A stretch of 44,098 nt of DNA from the NCBI GenBank assembly GCA_964526475.1, contig CAZGKF010000026.1, positions 1 to 44,098 on the forward strand. Direction: 5' to 3'. The notes beneath the pieces were generated by a model. The model was not told where the DNA came from and made no database searches. It saw nothing but the letters and a program-made list of their open reading frames with translations. The DNA comes from CAYVTV01 sp964526475 (lineage in GTDB: Bacteria; Bacteroidota; Bacteroidia; Bacteroidales; GCA-2748055). How positions within the stretch are numbered: the first letter of the stretch is position 1; every line of letters begins with the position of its first letter. Made by a program: the position numbers and the translations under genes. Shown one piece after another: positions 17,948-25,746 of this stretch.

Positions 17948-18414
17948 TCCTCGGGGGATTGATCATTTGAACTGCCTAAAATTTTTTCTGCCAGAAAGGC
18001 AAATTCATCATCAGCTTTTCCTGCTTCCTGATATAGAGCATCAGACCATATTTCAATCTTTCCAAAATGACCGGCAAGGACTATTTCTGTATTTATTTCG
18101 GCATAATCTTTAAGCCTTTTCGGTATAAGTATTCTGCTATTCCCGTCTAGTTGTACTTCCGCTGTACCCGAATAGAACATTCTTAAAAACTGGTTATGTT
18201 CACGATTGTAAGGATTTGTTTTTTTGCGGATGATCTGGTTCTGTCTTTCCCATTCCATCATAGGATAGAGTATGAGACATTTCTCAAAAATATCGCGTTT
18301 CAGCACAAAGCCATCCTGTATGCGTTCTTTTAACTGCTTTTTAAAAGCAGATGGTAAGGTAATCCTTCCTTTCGCATCAAGTTTGCCGTTATAATCGCCA
18401 ATGAATGTTATCAT
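17944..18414 (-). CDS. mraZ: Transcriptional regulator MraZ
   Basis: DNA-binding protein with two SpoVT-AbrB-like MraZ repeats, which in E. coli represses its own dcw promoter. The first repeat begins FIGDYNGKLDAKGRITLPSAF and the second contains EVQLDGNSRILIPKRLKDYA. The frame is open to 18471, but the ATG at 18414 (MITFIGDYNGK) gives the usual N-terminus and 156 residues. The longer version would run into the operator repeats at 18456-18490. First gene of the operon; four 10-bp-phased TGGGN-like boxes just upstream suggest autoregulation. Confidence 0.96.
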   Translation of the reverse strand: MITFIGDYNGKLDAKGRITLPSAFKKQLKERIQDGFVLKRDIFEKCLILYPMMEWERQNQIIRKKTNPYNREHNQFLRMFYSGTAEVQLDGNSRILIPKRLKDYAEINTEIVLAGHFGKIEIWSDALYQEAGKADDEFAFLAEKILGSSNDQSPEE

Positions 18415-18435
18415 CAGTGTATATTTTGTCACGGA

Positions 18436-18443
18436 TGCTAAAT
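18436..18443 (-). promoter_or_regulatory. Possible -7 element of the dcw promoter
   Basis: The minus strand reads TAATTTAG about 20 bases before the mraZ ATG, one mismatch from the Bacteroidetes -7 consensus TAnnTTTG. A TTG that could serve as the -33 element lies 15-18 bases upstream, inside the MraZ box array. The spacing is shorter than usual, so this is only a candidate. Confidence 0.35.
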
Positions 18444-18455
18444 TAATGTAAAAAT

Positions 18456-18490
18456 TCCCACAATGCACCACTTTTTCCCATTTTTCCCCA
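18456..18490 (-). promoter_or_regulatory. Putative MraZ operator: four TGGGN-type boxes at 10-bp spacing
   Basis: On the minus strand the boxes read TGGGG (18490-18486), TGGGA (18480-18476), TGGTG (18470-18466) and TGGGA (18460-18456), each separated by exactly five bases. E. coli MraZ binds direct TGGGN repeats separated by five bases upstream of mraZ. The array ends 41 bases before the mraZ ATG and should overlap the promoter, so MraZ bound there could repress the whole dcw operon. Three boxes are perfect and one has G to T at the fourth position. Confidence 0.78.
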
Positions 18491-18587
18491 CTTTTGTTAA
18501 TAACTTTTTGACGAAACTGTTTTAGTTAAGAAAAAAGCCTTCGGATATCCTTAGAGTTATTAAAATATCAGAGACAGGAATTTTGAT

Positions 18588-18595
18588 TATTTTTG
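18588..18595 (+). promoter_or_regulatory. -7 promoter element of the glsA-like gene
   Basis: TATTTTTG matches the Bacteroidetes TAnnTTTG element 42 bases before the ATG at 18638. No convincing -33 TTTG is seen at the usual distance. Confidence 0.45.
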
Positions 18596-18637
18596 TAACA
18601 TAAATAATTGAAAGACATCATAAAGTGTAAGTGAGAA

Positions 18638-19510
18638 ATGGGAAAATATACAGCATATAAGCCTATTGATTTAAGGAAGGTATTTCGTGATAAAAATCCG
18701 GCACTTGCACCTTATATTCCCGGGTTTGTTTATGCTTACCTTAAAAAAATCCTTCATATCGACTTTGTAAATAATTTTCTCGAGAAGCATGGTACTAAAA
18801 AAGGTTTGGATTTCCTTCAGGCTGCTCTTAATGAGTTCAATGTTAATCCGGAGCTTAAGGGTGAGGAAAATTTGCCGGAAAAAGGCAGATTTATTTTTGT
18901 CTCCAATCACCCCTTAGGAGGGTTTGATGGGATTTTACTTTTAACCCTGCTTGGAAAGCGATATGGTAAAGTGAGGTCATTATCAAATGATATTCTAATG
19001 AATATACATAACCTTGAAGAGTTTTTTATTCCTGTCAATAAGCATGGTGTTCAATCGGTTATAACTGCAGCTAAAATTAATGAAGCCTTTAGTTCCGATT
19101 GCCAGATGCTATCTTTCCCTGCTGGTCTTGTAAGTAGAAGAAGACGAGGCATTATCAGGGATCTTGAATGGAAAAAAAATTTTATTACAAAAGCAATCAG
19201 ACATAGAAGAGATGTAGTACCAATTCATGTAAGTGGCAGGTGCACAGGGTTTTTTTACAATTTTGCTAATTTCCGCCGTTTTATGGGTATCAGATATAAC
19301 CTGGAGATGTTTTTTCTGCCGGATGAAACTTTTCACCATATAAACAAGCATGTGGTAATTACAATAGGAAAGCCTGTTCCATGGCAAACATTTGATAAAT
19401 CTTATTCAGCTTTGCAATGGGCGTCTAAGATGCGGGATTTTGTTTATACCTTGCCAAATGATCATTCACGTTCATTTACATCATTTTTAAGTGATTTAAG
19501 GAATAATTAA
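18638..19510 (+). CDS. glsA: Lysophospholipid acyltransferase-like protein, probable glycine-lipid O-acyltransferase GlsA
   Basis: PlsC-superfamily acyltransferase of 290 residues. The acceptor motif is SNHPLGGFDG (about 89-98), with His91 and Asp97; the spacing (H-x5-D) is typical of this branch rather than the HX4D of PlsC. Further segments are FIPVNKHG and the RRRRG region near 160. In Bacteroides, two adjacent genes, glsB (N-acyltransferase) and glsA (O-acyltransferase), make glycine lipids by analogy with OlsB/OlsA in ornithine-lipid synthesis. Here the two genes lie side by side on the same strand, glsA first. GlsA would add the second, ester-linked acyl chain. Assignment rests on family plus pairing; the amino-acid head group is not shown by sequence. 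Confidence 0.8.
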   Translation: MGKYTAYKPIDLRKVFRDKNPALAPYIPGFVYAYLKKILHIDFVNNFLEKHGTKKGLDFLQAALNEFNVNPELKGEENLPEKGRFIFVSNHPLGGFDGILLLTLLGKRYGKVRSLSNDILMNIHNLEEFFIPVNKHGVQSVITAAKINEAFSSDCQMLSFPAGLVSRRRRGIIRDLEWKKNFITKAIRHRRDVVPIHVSGRCTGFFYNFANFRRFMGIRYNLEMFFLPDETFHHINKHVVITIGKPVPWQTFDKSYSALQWASKMRDFVYTLPNDHSRSFTSFLSDLRNN

Positions 19511-19599
19511 AAGATAAGTTGGATGAATAGTCATTAGACCATAAGGATTTTATCTGAAATTCAAAAATAATACGATTATCATATGAATACATTTTTTTC

Positions 19600-19607
19600 T
19601 ACATTTG
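19600..19607 (+). promoter_or_regulatory. -7 promoter element of the glsB-like gene
   Basis: TACATTTG is a perfect match to TAnnTTTG, 20 bases before the ATG at 19628. It suggests that glsB has its own promoter in the 117-base gap after glsA. No clear -33 element is visible. Confidence 0.5.
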
Positions 19608-19627
19608 TACCTCAAATATGTTAAAAT

Positions 19628-20572
19628 ATGGAGCATATAATTTCTGAGATTCCAAGAGAAGCAATTGAAGCTGAATTAACAGAAAAAAAGTTCATAAGAA
19701 CTACCAACAATGCCGGAAATCTATTATATATTATTACTGCTGAAGATTCTCCGAATACTATGAGAGAAATAGGCAGGTTACGTGAACTTACTTTTCGTGA
19801 AGCAGGTGGTGGAACTGGTAAATCGATGGATATTGACGAATATGATACGGGGGATGATGCTTATCGTCAGCTAATTGTCTGGGATCCCTCTGAAAAGGAA
19901 ATATTAGGAGGATACAGGTTTCATATATGTAATGAAAATAATTGTCATATTGATGGAAAGATCAAACTGGCAACTGCAAAATTATTCAATTTCTCCCCAA
20001 TGTTTATTAATGATTACCTGCCTTACACGATTGAGTTGGGAAGGTCATTTGTACAACCAAAATATCAGACAACAAAACGTATGAGCAAGGCATTGTATGC
20101 CCTGGATAATCTTTGGGATGGTTTAGGTACACTGGTTATTGATTATCCTGACAAGAAATTTTTCTTTGGAAAGGTTACTATGTACAGTAACTATAATCAA
20201 AGAGCACGTAACCTTATTCTTTATTTTCTTCAAAAGCATTTTTCGGATAATGAGGGTCTCATTACTCCATTCAAACCTTTGCCGTTGAATATGGACGAGA
20301 AAGAGATGGAAATAGTTTTTACGGGGGAAACGTATATGGATGATTATAAAATATTATCTCAGAGTGTAAGGGCTTTTGGGGAGAATATCCCTCCTTTGAT
20401 AAATGCATATATGAATCTTTCTCCTTCACTGAGAACTTTTGGTACTGTAATCAATCCCTACTTTGGAAATGTTGAGGAAACAGCTATTATGATAACTATT
20501 AATGAAATGTATAAACAGAAAGTTGAAAGACATATAGAAAGCTATAATCCTGATGAGAAGCTGATTGATTAA
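19628..20572 (+). CDS. glsB: GNAT-type N-acyltransferase, probable glycine-lipid synthase GlsB
   Basis: A 314-residue acyltransferase of the hemolysin-like/OlsB group of the GNAT superfamily. The N-terminal half holds REIGRLRELTFREAGGGTG, followed by the acidic DIDEYDTGDDAYRQLIVWD and the strand ILGGYRFHI. The core ELGRSFVQPKYQ (about 137-148) is characteristic of the family. GlsB joins a 3-hydroxy fatty acid to the amine of an amino acid (glycine in Bacteroides), the first step of glycine/serinolipid synthesis. The glsA-like gene directly upstream would do the second step. The stop codon overlaps that of the convergent purF-like gene (shared TTAA at 20569-20572). Confidence 0.82.
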   Translation: MEHIISEIPREAIEAELTEKKFIRTTNNAGNLLYIITAEDSPNTMREIGRLRELTFREAGGGTGKSMDIDEYDTGDDAYRQLIVWDPSEKEILGGYRFHICNENNCHIDGKIKLATAKLFNFSPMFINDYLPYTIELGRSFVQPKYQTTKRMSKALYALDNLWDGLGTLVIDYPDKKFFFGKVTMYSNYNQRARNLILYFLQKHFSDNEGLITPFKPLPLNMDEKEMEIVFTGETYMDDYKILSQSVRAFGENIPPLINAYMNLSPSLRTFGTVINPYFGNVEETAIMITINEMYKQKVERHIESYNPDEKLID

Positions 20573-22470
20573 TAAGCTCTTACATTCTTTCCTTCAATAT
20601 AATTAACAAATGCAGTGGATACTACTTTATTCCCCCCGGGGGTAGGGTAGTTTCCGGTAAAATACCAGTCACCTTTATCATTTGGACAAGCTTTGTGAAG
20701 ATTTTCAATCGTTTGATATACAATTATTACTTCAGCTTTAATATCGGGTCCTTTTAATAGTTCACTTATTTTCTGACTTATCTCCTCATCGGTGAATGGT
20801 TTATATAAATCTTTTACATAATTTACATATTCTTCTTTTTGCAGACCTTGTTGTTCCCGACATTTCTTATAGACTCCATTTACAATGGAGTCTTTACTCC
20901 GGTCTTTCAGCAATGCCATAGCTGCTTTAAAAGCAATAAAATCACTGATTTTCGCCATATCAATGCCATAACAATCGGGATATCTGATTTGTGGTGAGGA
21001 GGATACAACTATTATTTTTTTAGGACCAAGACGGTCAAGTATTTTAAGAATACTCTGTTTTAATGTAGTTCCCCTTACAATGGAATCATCAATAATAACC
21101 AGGTTATCAATTCCTCTCCTGACACTTCCGTATGTAATATCGTAAACATGACCAACCAGATCGTCTCTTCCTTTATCCTGGGTAATAAATGTCCTTAGTT
21201 TTACATCTTTAATGGCTACCTTTTCAACTCTCGGTCTTTCCGAGATGATATCCATAAGATCCTGCCTGCTTAGAGCATCTTTCCTGCTGAATATTTCCTC
21301 TCTCTTTTTCTCCAGGAGAAAATCCTCTATTCCCCTTATCATTCCGTAAAAAGCAGATTCAGAGGTATTTGGAATGAAAGAGAAAACAGTGTTCTTAATA
21401 TTAAAATCTATTGCTTTAAGTATTTCCGGGACAAGAAGTTCACCAAGCTTTTTCCTTTCATTATAGATGTCTTTGTCTGAGCCACGTGAAAAATAAATTC
21501 TTTCAAAAGAGCACGACTTTTTTTCCCCTGGCTCAAGTACTTTATCAATTCTGAATTCTCCATCTTTCTTGATTATTACTGCATGACCGGGAGGCACCTC
21601 ATCAATCATTTCGTGAGATACATTCAGTGCTGTTTGAATTACAGGCCGTTCAGAAGCAATTACTGCAATTTCTTCATCGCGGTAATAAAAAGCAGGTCGT
21701 ATTCCCCATGGATCGCGCATAACGAACGAATCACCATGACCAAAAATACCTGCAATCGCAAATCCCCCATCCCATCTTTTACTGGCTTCAGACAAAACTT
21801 TTGCAATATCAAGCTGTTTGGCAATTAATAGGGAAATATCCCGGTTAGTGTACCCTTTCTCTTTCAACAGATCAAAAAGCCGTTGATTTTCTTTATCAAG
21901 AAAATGACCAAATTTTTCAAGTATTGTTACTGTATCGGAAAAGTCTTTGGGAGATTGCCCCAGGTCAATCAGTAATTCAAATAATTCATCTACATTGGTC
22001 AGATTAAAGTTTCCTGCAATTACCAGGTTTCTTGTTTTCCAGTTATTCTGCCTCATCACAGGATGAACATTATCAAGATTATTATCGCCAAATGTGCCAT
22101 AACGGAGATGACCGAGATAAACTTCTCCAACAAACGGCAAATTCATTTTTGCATAATGTGCATCATTTAAAATATAAGGGTTTTGTTTTTCCAGCTTGAG
22201 AAATTGTTTGTAGATTTTCTCAAAGACAACATTAATAGCAGCTTCTGTTGTGGATCTCTGCCGGTTAAAATATTTCTGACCCGGAGGCATATCAAATTTT
22301 AAACTTACAACACCTGCGCCATCCTGTCCGCGATTTCTTTGTTTTTCCATAAGAAGGTATAGTTTCTGTAAGCCATACCTCCAGGTACCATACTTTGATT
22401 GATAAAATTCCAAAGGCTTCATTAACCTTACAAGTGCAATACCACACTTATGTTTTATTTCATCAGTCAT
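20569..22470 (-). CDS. PurF-like glutamine amidotransferase/phosphoribosyltransferase, long form
   Basis: The N-terminal domain is a class II glutamine amidotransferase with a short propeptide and candidate nucleophile Cys9 (HKCGIALV), then RNRGQDGAGVVSLK and GHLRYGTFGDNN. The C-terminal domain has a PRPP-binding loop VIIDDSIVRGTT near 470. Both halves of amidophosphoribosyltransferase, the first purine-synthesis enzyme, are therefore present. The protein has 633 residues against roughly 470-510 for PurF. The extra sequence lies mainly around 370-440 (ending KDVKLRTFITQDKGRDDL) and at the C-terminus. Bacteroidetes often carry this long paralogue besides a normal PurF, so its true reaction is uncertain. 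The gene follows the SPOR gene by 10 bases, probably in one transcript. Confidence 0.85.
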   Translation of the reverse strand: MTDEIKHKCGIALVRLMKPLEFYQSKYGTWRYGLQKLYLLMEKQRNRGQDGAGVVSLKFDMPPGQKYFNRQRSTTEAAINVVFEKIYKQFLKLEKQNPYILNDAHYAKMNLPFVGEVYLGHLRYGTFGDNNLDNVHPVMRQNNWKTRNLVIAGNFNLTNVDELFELLIDLGQSPKDFSDTVTILEKFGHFLDKENQRLFDLLKEKGYTNRDISLLIAKQLDIAKVLSEASKRWDGGFAIAGIFGHGDSFVMRDPWGIRPAFYYRDEEIAVIASERPVIQTALNVSHEMIDEVPPGHAVIIKKDGEFRIDKVLEPGEKKSCSFERIYFSRGSDKDIYNERKKLGELLVPEILKAIDFNIKNTVFSFIPNTSESAFYGMIRGIEDFLLEKKREEIFSRKDALSRQDLMDIISERPRVEKVAIKDVKLRTFITQDKGRDDLVGHVYDITYGSVRRGIDNLVIIDDSIVRGTTLKQSILKILDRLGPKKIIVVSSSPQIRYPDCYGIDMAKISDFIAFKAAMALLKDRSKDSIVNGVYKKCREQQGLQKEEYVNYVKDLYKPFTDEEISQKISELLKGPDIKAEVIIVYQTIENLHKACPNDKGDWYFTGNYPTPGGNKVVSTAFVNYIEGKNVRAY

Positions 22471-22480
22471 TCCAAACAGT

Positions 22481-22948
22481 TTAGTCTTCAGTAAGGTTTA
22501 TATTTTGAGCCACAATAAAAGCATAGGGATAATCTTTTTTTACCATTTCAAGTATTCTGAGTGCTTCCGACCGGGTTCTGCAGTCACCAATATATACTTT
22601 ATAATTCGGCACATCATATTGCAGATAAGCTCCAATATTATCATATTTTGAAATAAACCGGGTTCTTATACTTAATGCATTTTCATGAGAACCGAATCCT
22701 GAATCGGAGAATATCCTGATTCTGTAACCCTGAATGAATGGATTTTTAGCATTATAAAGAAGATGTTTGTTAAGATTCTCTTCGATTAAAGGGTCCATTG
22801 TTATGGATAAATGCCCTTCATTAGTTTTATTCTGCTGGAAATAATCCAGGATTGAAGAACCCCCAAAGTGTTGCCCTGAAGTAAAAGTGAAATGGAAGTT
22901 TAAAAAGAAAAAAAAGATTAAAAGAGGGAGAGATAATTTCATTAACAT
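22481..22948 (-). CDS. SPOR-domain-like exported protein
   Basis: A small protein with an N-terminal signal peptide (KLSLPLLIFFFFLNFHFTF). Its C-terminal domain has the SPOR pattern: GYRIRIFSDSGFGSHENAL, a helix, YKVYIGDCRTRSEALRILEMVKKDYPYAFIV. SPOR domains bind denuded glycan strands at division sites. The frame extends to 22975, but a perfect -7 element (22963-22970) lies between that codon and the next ATGs. The start is therefore placed at 22948 (MLMKLSL, 155 residues); 22942 is equally possible. It precedes the purF-like gene by 10 bases. The role in division or envelope maintenance is inferred from the domain only. Confidence 0.8.
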   Translation of the reverse strand: MLMKLSLPLLIFFFFLNFHFTFTSGQHFGGSSILDYFQQNKTNEGHLSITMDPLIEENLNKHLLYNAKNPFIQGYRIRIFSDSGFGSHENALSIRTRFISKYDNIGAYLQYDVPNYKVYIGDCRTRSEALRILEMVKKDYPYAFIVAQNINLTED

Positions 22949-22962
22949 GATCTTTAATTTTC

Positions 22963-22970
22963 CAAAAATA
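22963..22970 (-). promoter_or_regulatory. -7 promoter element of the SPOR/purF-like operon
   Basis: The minus strand reads TATTTTTG, a perfect TAnnTTTG match. Transcription should begin near 22957, leaving a leader of only about 10-15 bases before the ATG at 22948 or 22942. It excludes the upstream in-frame ATG at 22975 as the normal start. Confidence 0.5.
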
Positions 22971-23024
22971 ATCAATTTTATTCTTTAGAAGTGAGAAAAG
23001 AAAAAAAATATGTTACTTTGCTGC

Positions 23025-23723
23025 ATGACAAAGGAGATGAGAAAAAGAAGAAGAATAGAAATTATGGCAGGAATCTTTTTGATTCTTACCGGAATTGTCT
23101 TGTTCATCTCGTTTATTACAAGAGTTGAATACATAACTTACTTCACTTCGTTTTCTGATGACTTTGAGTACCTTAATGATAATATATTTATCCTGCATCT
23201 GAATTCTCTTTTTTGGATCATTTCAGCATTTTTTATGATATTCTCCTCAGCTTCCCTGCTCGTTTCAATGAAAATTCACAACGAATTTAATGCTTATATT
23301 ACATCTTTCTTCTTTTTTCTTTCAGCAGCATTGTTTTGTTTTATTGGCATGAAAGGAATAGGTGTACTGGAGTTACTGGTATTTCAGGAAACAAGATTTT
23401 TAGATCTGGTTGAAAATGAATATATTAAAGCGAATGTTATTAGTCTTACAAAGGAAAAGGATATTTTCATTCGCCTGGTATATGCAATGGTTGGGACAGG
23501 ATTTTTATTCATTGGGTTTTTTGGATTCAGCACCAAAATGATTTCCTTTATATTGAGGTTTTTATGTTTCCTCGGTGGAATAAATCTTATTCTTGTTTCA
23601 GTTTTCTTTTTCAACAGTATTCTTATTGAAACAGGACTTTTATTTGTTTTATTTATAATGTTCCTTTTAGGTGTGCGACTTGTTTTAAAAGGTTTTACCA
23701 GAAAAATCAAGAAAAAATCCTAA
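23025..23723 (+). CDS. Integral membrane protein of unknown family, six predicted helices
   Basis: I do not recognise a family. The protein (about 232 residues from the ATG at 23025; 23010 and 23037 are alternatives) starts with a very basic end (KRRRIE) and has about six hydrophobic segments. They are near residues 14-33, 60-80, 90-115, 150-167, 175-200 and 205-228 (from the 23025 start). Its last residues are again basic (KGFTRKIKKKS). No enzymatic motif is visible. It ends five bases before the PAS histidine kinase gene, so the two are almost certainly cotranscribed. The membrane protein may sense something for the otherwise soluble kinase, which is inference. Confidence 0.75.
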   Translation: MTKEMRKRRRIEIMAGIFLILTGIVLFISFITRVEYITYFTSFSDDFEYLNDNIFILHLNSLFWIISAFFMIFSSASLLVSMKIHNEFNAYITSFFFFLSAALFCFIGMKGIGVLELLVFQETRFLDLVENEYIKANVISLTKEKDIFIRLVYAMVGTGFLFIGFFGFSTKMISFILRFLCFLGGINLILVSVFFFNSILIETGLLFVLFIMFLLGVRLVLKGFTRKIKKKS

Positions 23724-23728
23724 AAACT

Positions 23729-24859
23729 ATGAAACCACCGGAATCACAATATGCTTCTCCTGAGGGAGATTCATCGGAAGAAATACTAGAGCAATTTAAA
23801 TCCTTAAATTCACATGACTTTCTTCGTGGATTATTCAATGCCCTTCCTCTTTTTTTAACTGTGTTAAATGAAAAAAGACAGGTTGTTTTTACAAATGAGA
23901 ATCTGCTTCATAAATTTGGTATTAAGGAATTAACATTTTTACTCGGGAAGAAACCGGGGGAGATACTCAAGTGTATTCATGCTGTCGAAACACCTGCAGG
24001 TTGCGGAAATTCTCCCAGCTGCAGGGTATGCGGAGCCCTTAATACTATTCTCGAAAGTATTTCAAGCGGTAAAAAAGTTGTTAAGGAATGCAGCATAAGA
24101 GCAAGCGAAGAGAATGACCAGAGTGCATATGATTTTGAAGTCACTGCAACACCATTTCCCTGGAATGGGGAGAACTATATAATTTTTTCCATGGTTGATA
24201 TAAGCAGTGAAAAGCGTCGCAGAATACTGGAAAGGATTTTTTTTCATGATATAATTAACACTGCAGGGAACCTGGCCGGATTTATTGAACTTATGGGTGA
24301 TGATGAGCCAGCGGGAAGTAATAACAAAATGTATAAAATTATCAGGACTTTGTCCGGTGAGATTATTGAAGAAATTAATTCTCAAAGAGTGCTCTTACTA
24401 GCTGAGTCAGGAGAATTAAAGTTAAACTGGAAATTATTGGAAGTCCCCGCTTTAATGGAGACTATAAAAGATGAGTTTGCGGCTGGAAAGAAACTCAAAT
24501 GCGAGATTAAAATGGAATATACTAAGGATGTATTATTGTATACCGACAGGACAATTCTCGCAAGAGTATTAAAAAATATGTTAAAAAATGCTATTGAAGC
24601 AAGCAAAGAGAATGATATTATATTTTTACGCGCGGAAAATTACTCCGGTTATTTACGTTTTTCAGTGAATAATCCTGCTTTCATTCCTCCGGATAGCCAA
24701 TTACAGATATTTAGAAGAAGTTTTTCAACAAAGGGAATTGACAGAGGGATTGGCACATACAGTATGAAAATATTAGGGGAAAAGTATCTGGGAGGTAAAG
24801 TTAGTTTCAAATCAACTGAAAAGAATGGTACATTTTTCTACTTTGATCATCCTTTATAA
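23729..24859 (+). CDS. PAS-domain sensor histidine kinase with a four-cysteine motif
   Basis: A 376-residue protein without membrane helices. A PAS domain covers about 30-160 and contains four cysteines in a C-x9-C-x5-C-x2-C pattern (Cys82, 92, 98, 101), which could bind a metal, an Fe-S cluster or heme, or form redox-active pairs. The phospho-acceptor region is FFHDIINTAGNL with His173, an HD-x2-N variant rather than the usual HELRTP. The ATPase domain has an N box (LKNMLKNAIEAS, about 280) and the end segment FSTKGIDRGIGTYSMKILGEKYLGG. The DxGxG G1 box is replaced by a VNNPAFIPP-type sequence, as in relatives with this H box. No response regulator gene is adjacent. It is cotranscribed with the membrane protein upstream. 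Confidence 0.85.
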   Translation: MKPPESQYASPEGDSSEEILEQFKSLNSHDFLRGLFNALPLFLTVLNEKRQVVFTNENLLHKFGIKELTFLLGKKPGEILKCIHAVETPAGCGNSPSCRVCGALNTILESISSGKKVVKECSIRASEENDQSAYDFEVTATPFPWNGENYIIFSMVDISSEKRRRILERIFFHDIINTAGNLAGFIELMGDDEPAGSNNKMYKIIRTLSGEIIEEINSQRVLLLAESGELKLNWKLLEVPALMETIKDEFAAGKKLKCEIKMEYTKDVLLYTDRTILARVLKNMLKNAIEASKENDIIFLRAENYSGYLRFSVNNPAFIPPDSQLQIFRRSFSTKGIDRGIGTYSMKILGEKYLGGKVSFKSTEKNGTFFYFDHPL

Positions 24860-24892
24860 GACTGATAATTTGCAAGAAGTTTTAATATTCTC

Positions 24893-25639
24893 TCAGTTTT
24901 CTTCCATTACCTTCAATAATTCATCAGTAATCTCAAGATTGTGAAATACATTCTGTACATCGTCATCTTCTTCAAATTCTTCTATGATTTTAATTGTTTT
25001 AATTGCATCGGCAAGTGACAGAACTATGGTGTCATTTGGGATTCTTTGTAATTCAGAAACTTCCGGTTGAATACCCATTTCTTCCAGCTTTTTTTGTAAA
25101 TTCCCGAAATCTTCCAGCTGACAGGTAATAACAAACATCTCATCCTCGGTCTGAAAATCCTCCACTCCGGCATCTATAATCTCAAGCTGCAATTCATCAG
25201 CATCCAGGGTTCCTTTCGGAATGTTAAAGACACCTTTACGTTCGAAAAGAAAATTAAGAGATCCATTTGTCCCAAGGTTCCCTTCTCTTTTATTGAATAT
25301 TGACCTTATACTCCCAACGGTACGATTGGCATTATCAGTCAGACATTCAATAAAAACAGCAATCCCGAGGGGCAGATAACCCTCATATGTGATTTCCTGA
25401 AGGATGGAATCATCTTTTTCGGCTTTTTTTAATGCCCTGAGAATATTCTCTTTAGGCATATTCACAGCCTTTGCATTATTTATTGCCAGCCTGAGTCTTG
25501 GATTACTTTCTGATTCAACTCCACCTTCACGGGCCGCTACAGTAATTTCTTTTGATAATCTGGAAAAGATCTTAGACCGTTTAGCATCAATTGATCCCTT
25601 TTTCCTTTTTATGGTCGACCATTTACTATGTCCTGACAT
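24893..25639 (-). CDS. yebC: YebC/PmpR family protein
   Basis: The N-terminus SGHSKWSTIKRKKGSIDAKRSKIFSRLSKEI is diagnostic for the YebC/TACO1 family. At 248 residues it is the usual three-domain length. These proteins are called transcriptional regulators in databases, and more recent work links them to relief of ribosome stalling, so the role should be left open. The C-terminus is acidic (EEFEEDDDVQNVFHNLEI). It converges on the histidine kinase gene, with a 33-base gap, and is divergent from miaB. A -7 element lies 34 bases upstream of the start. Confidence 0.95.
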   Translation of the reverse strand: MSGHSKWSTIKRKKGSIDAKRSKIFSRLSKEITVAAREGGVESESNPRLRLAINNAKAVNMPKENILRALKKAEKDDSILQEITYEGYLPLGIAVFIECLTDNANRTVGSIRSIFNKREGNLGTNGSLNFLFERKGVFNIPKGTLDADELQLEIIDAGVEDFQTEDEMFVITCQLEDFGNLQKKLEEMGIQPEVSELQRIPNDTIVLSLADAIKTIKIIEEFEEDDDVQNVFHNLEITDELLKVMEEN

Positions 25640-25672
25640 AAACTTATATTATTACAATCTGTTAATGTATGA

Positions 25673-25680
25673 CAAAATTA
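25673..25680 (-). promoter_or_regulatory. -7 promoter element of yebC
   Basis: The minus strand reads TAATTTTG (perfect TAnnTTTG), 33 bases before the yebC ATG at 25639. No clear -33 TTTG is present upstream. Confidence 0.45.
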
Positions 25681-25746
25681 TAAAAATGGATTTAATTTTA
25701 ATAATAATTAACTTTACCGATACTTTCAGAAAGAAATACTATTTTA

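Noticed and set aside
18491..18510. Possible DnaA box or replication origin signal (TTATTAACA-like) upstream of mraZ
   Set aside because: Only a single, mismatched 9-mer. No cluster of boxes, no dnaA or dnaN, and no AT-rich unwinding region beyond background.
20569..20572. Shared TTAA stop overlap between glsB and the purF-like gene as a regulatory element
   Set aside because: A four-base convergent overlap is common in compact genomes and needs no special function.
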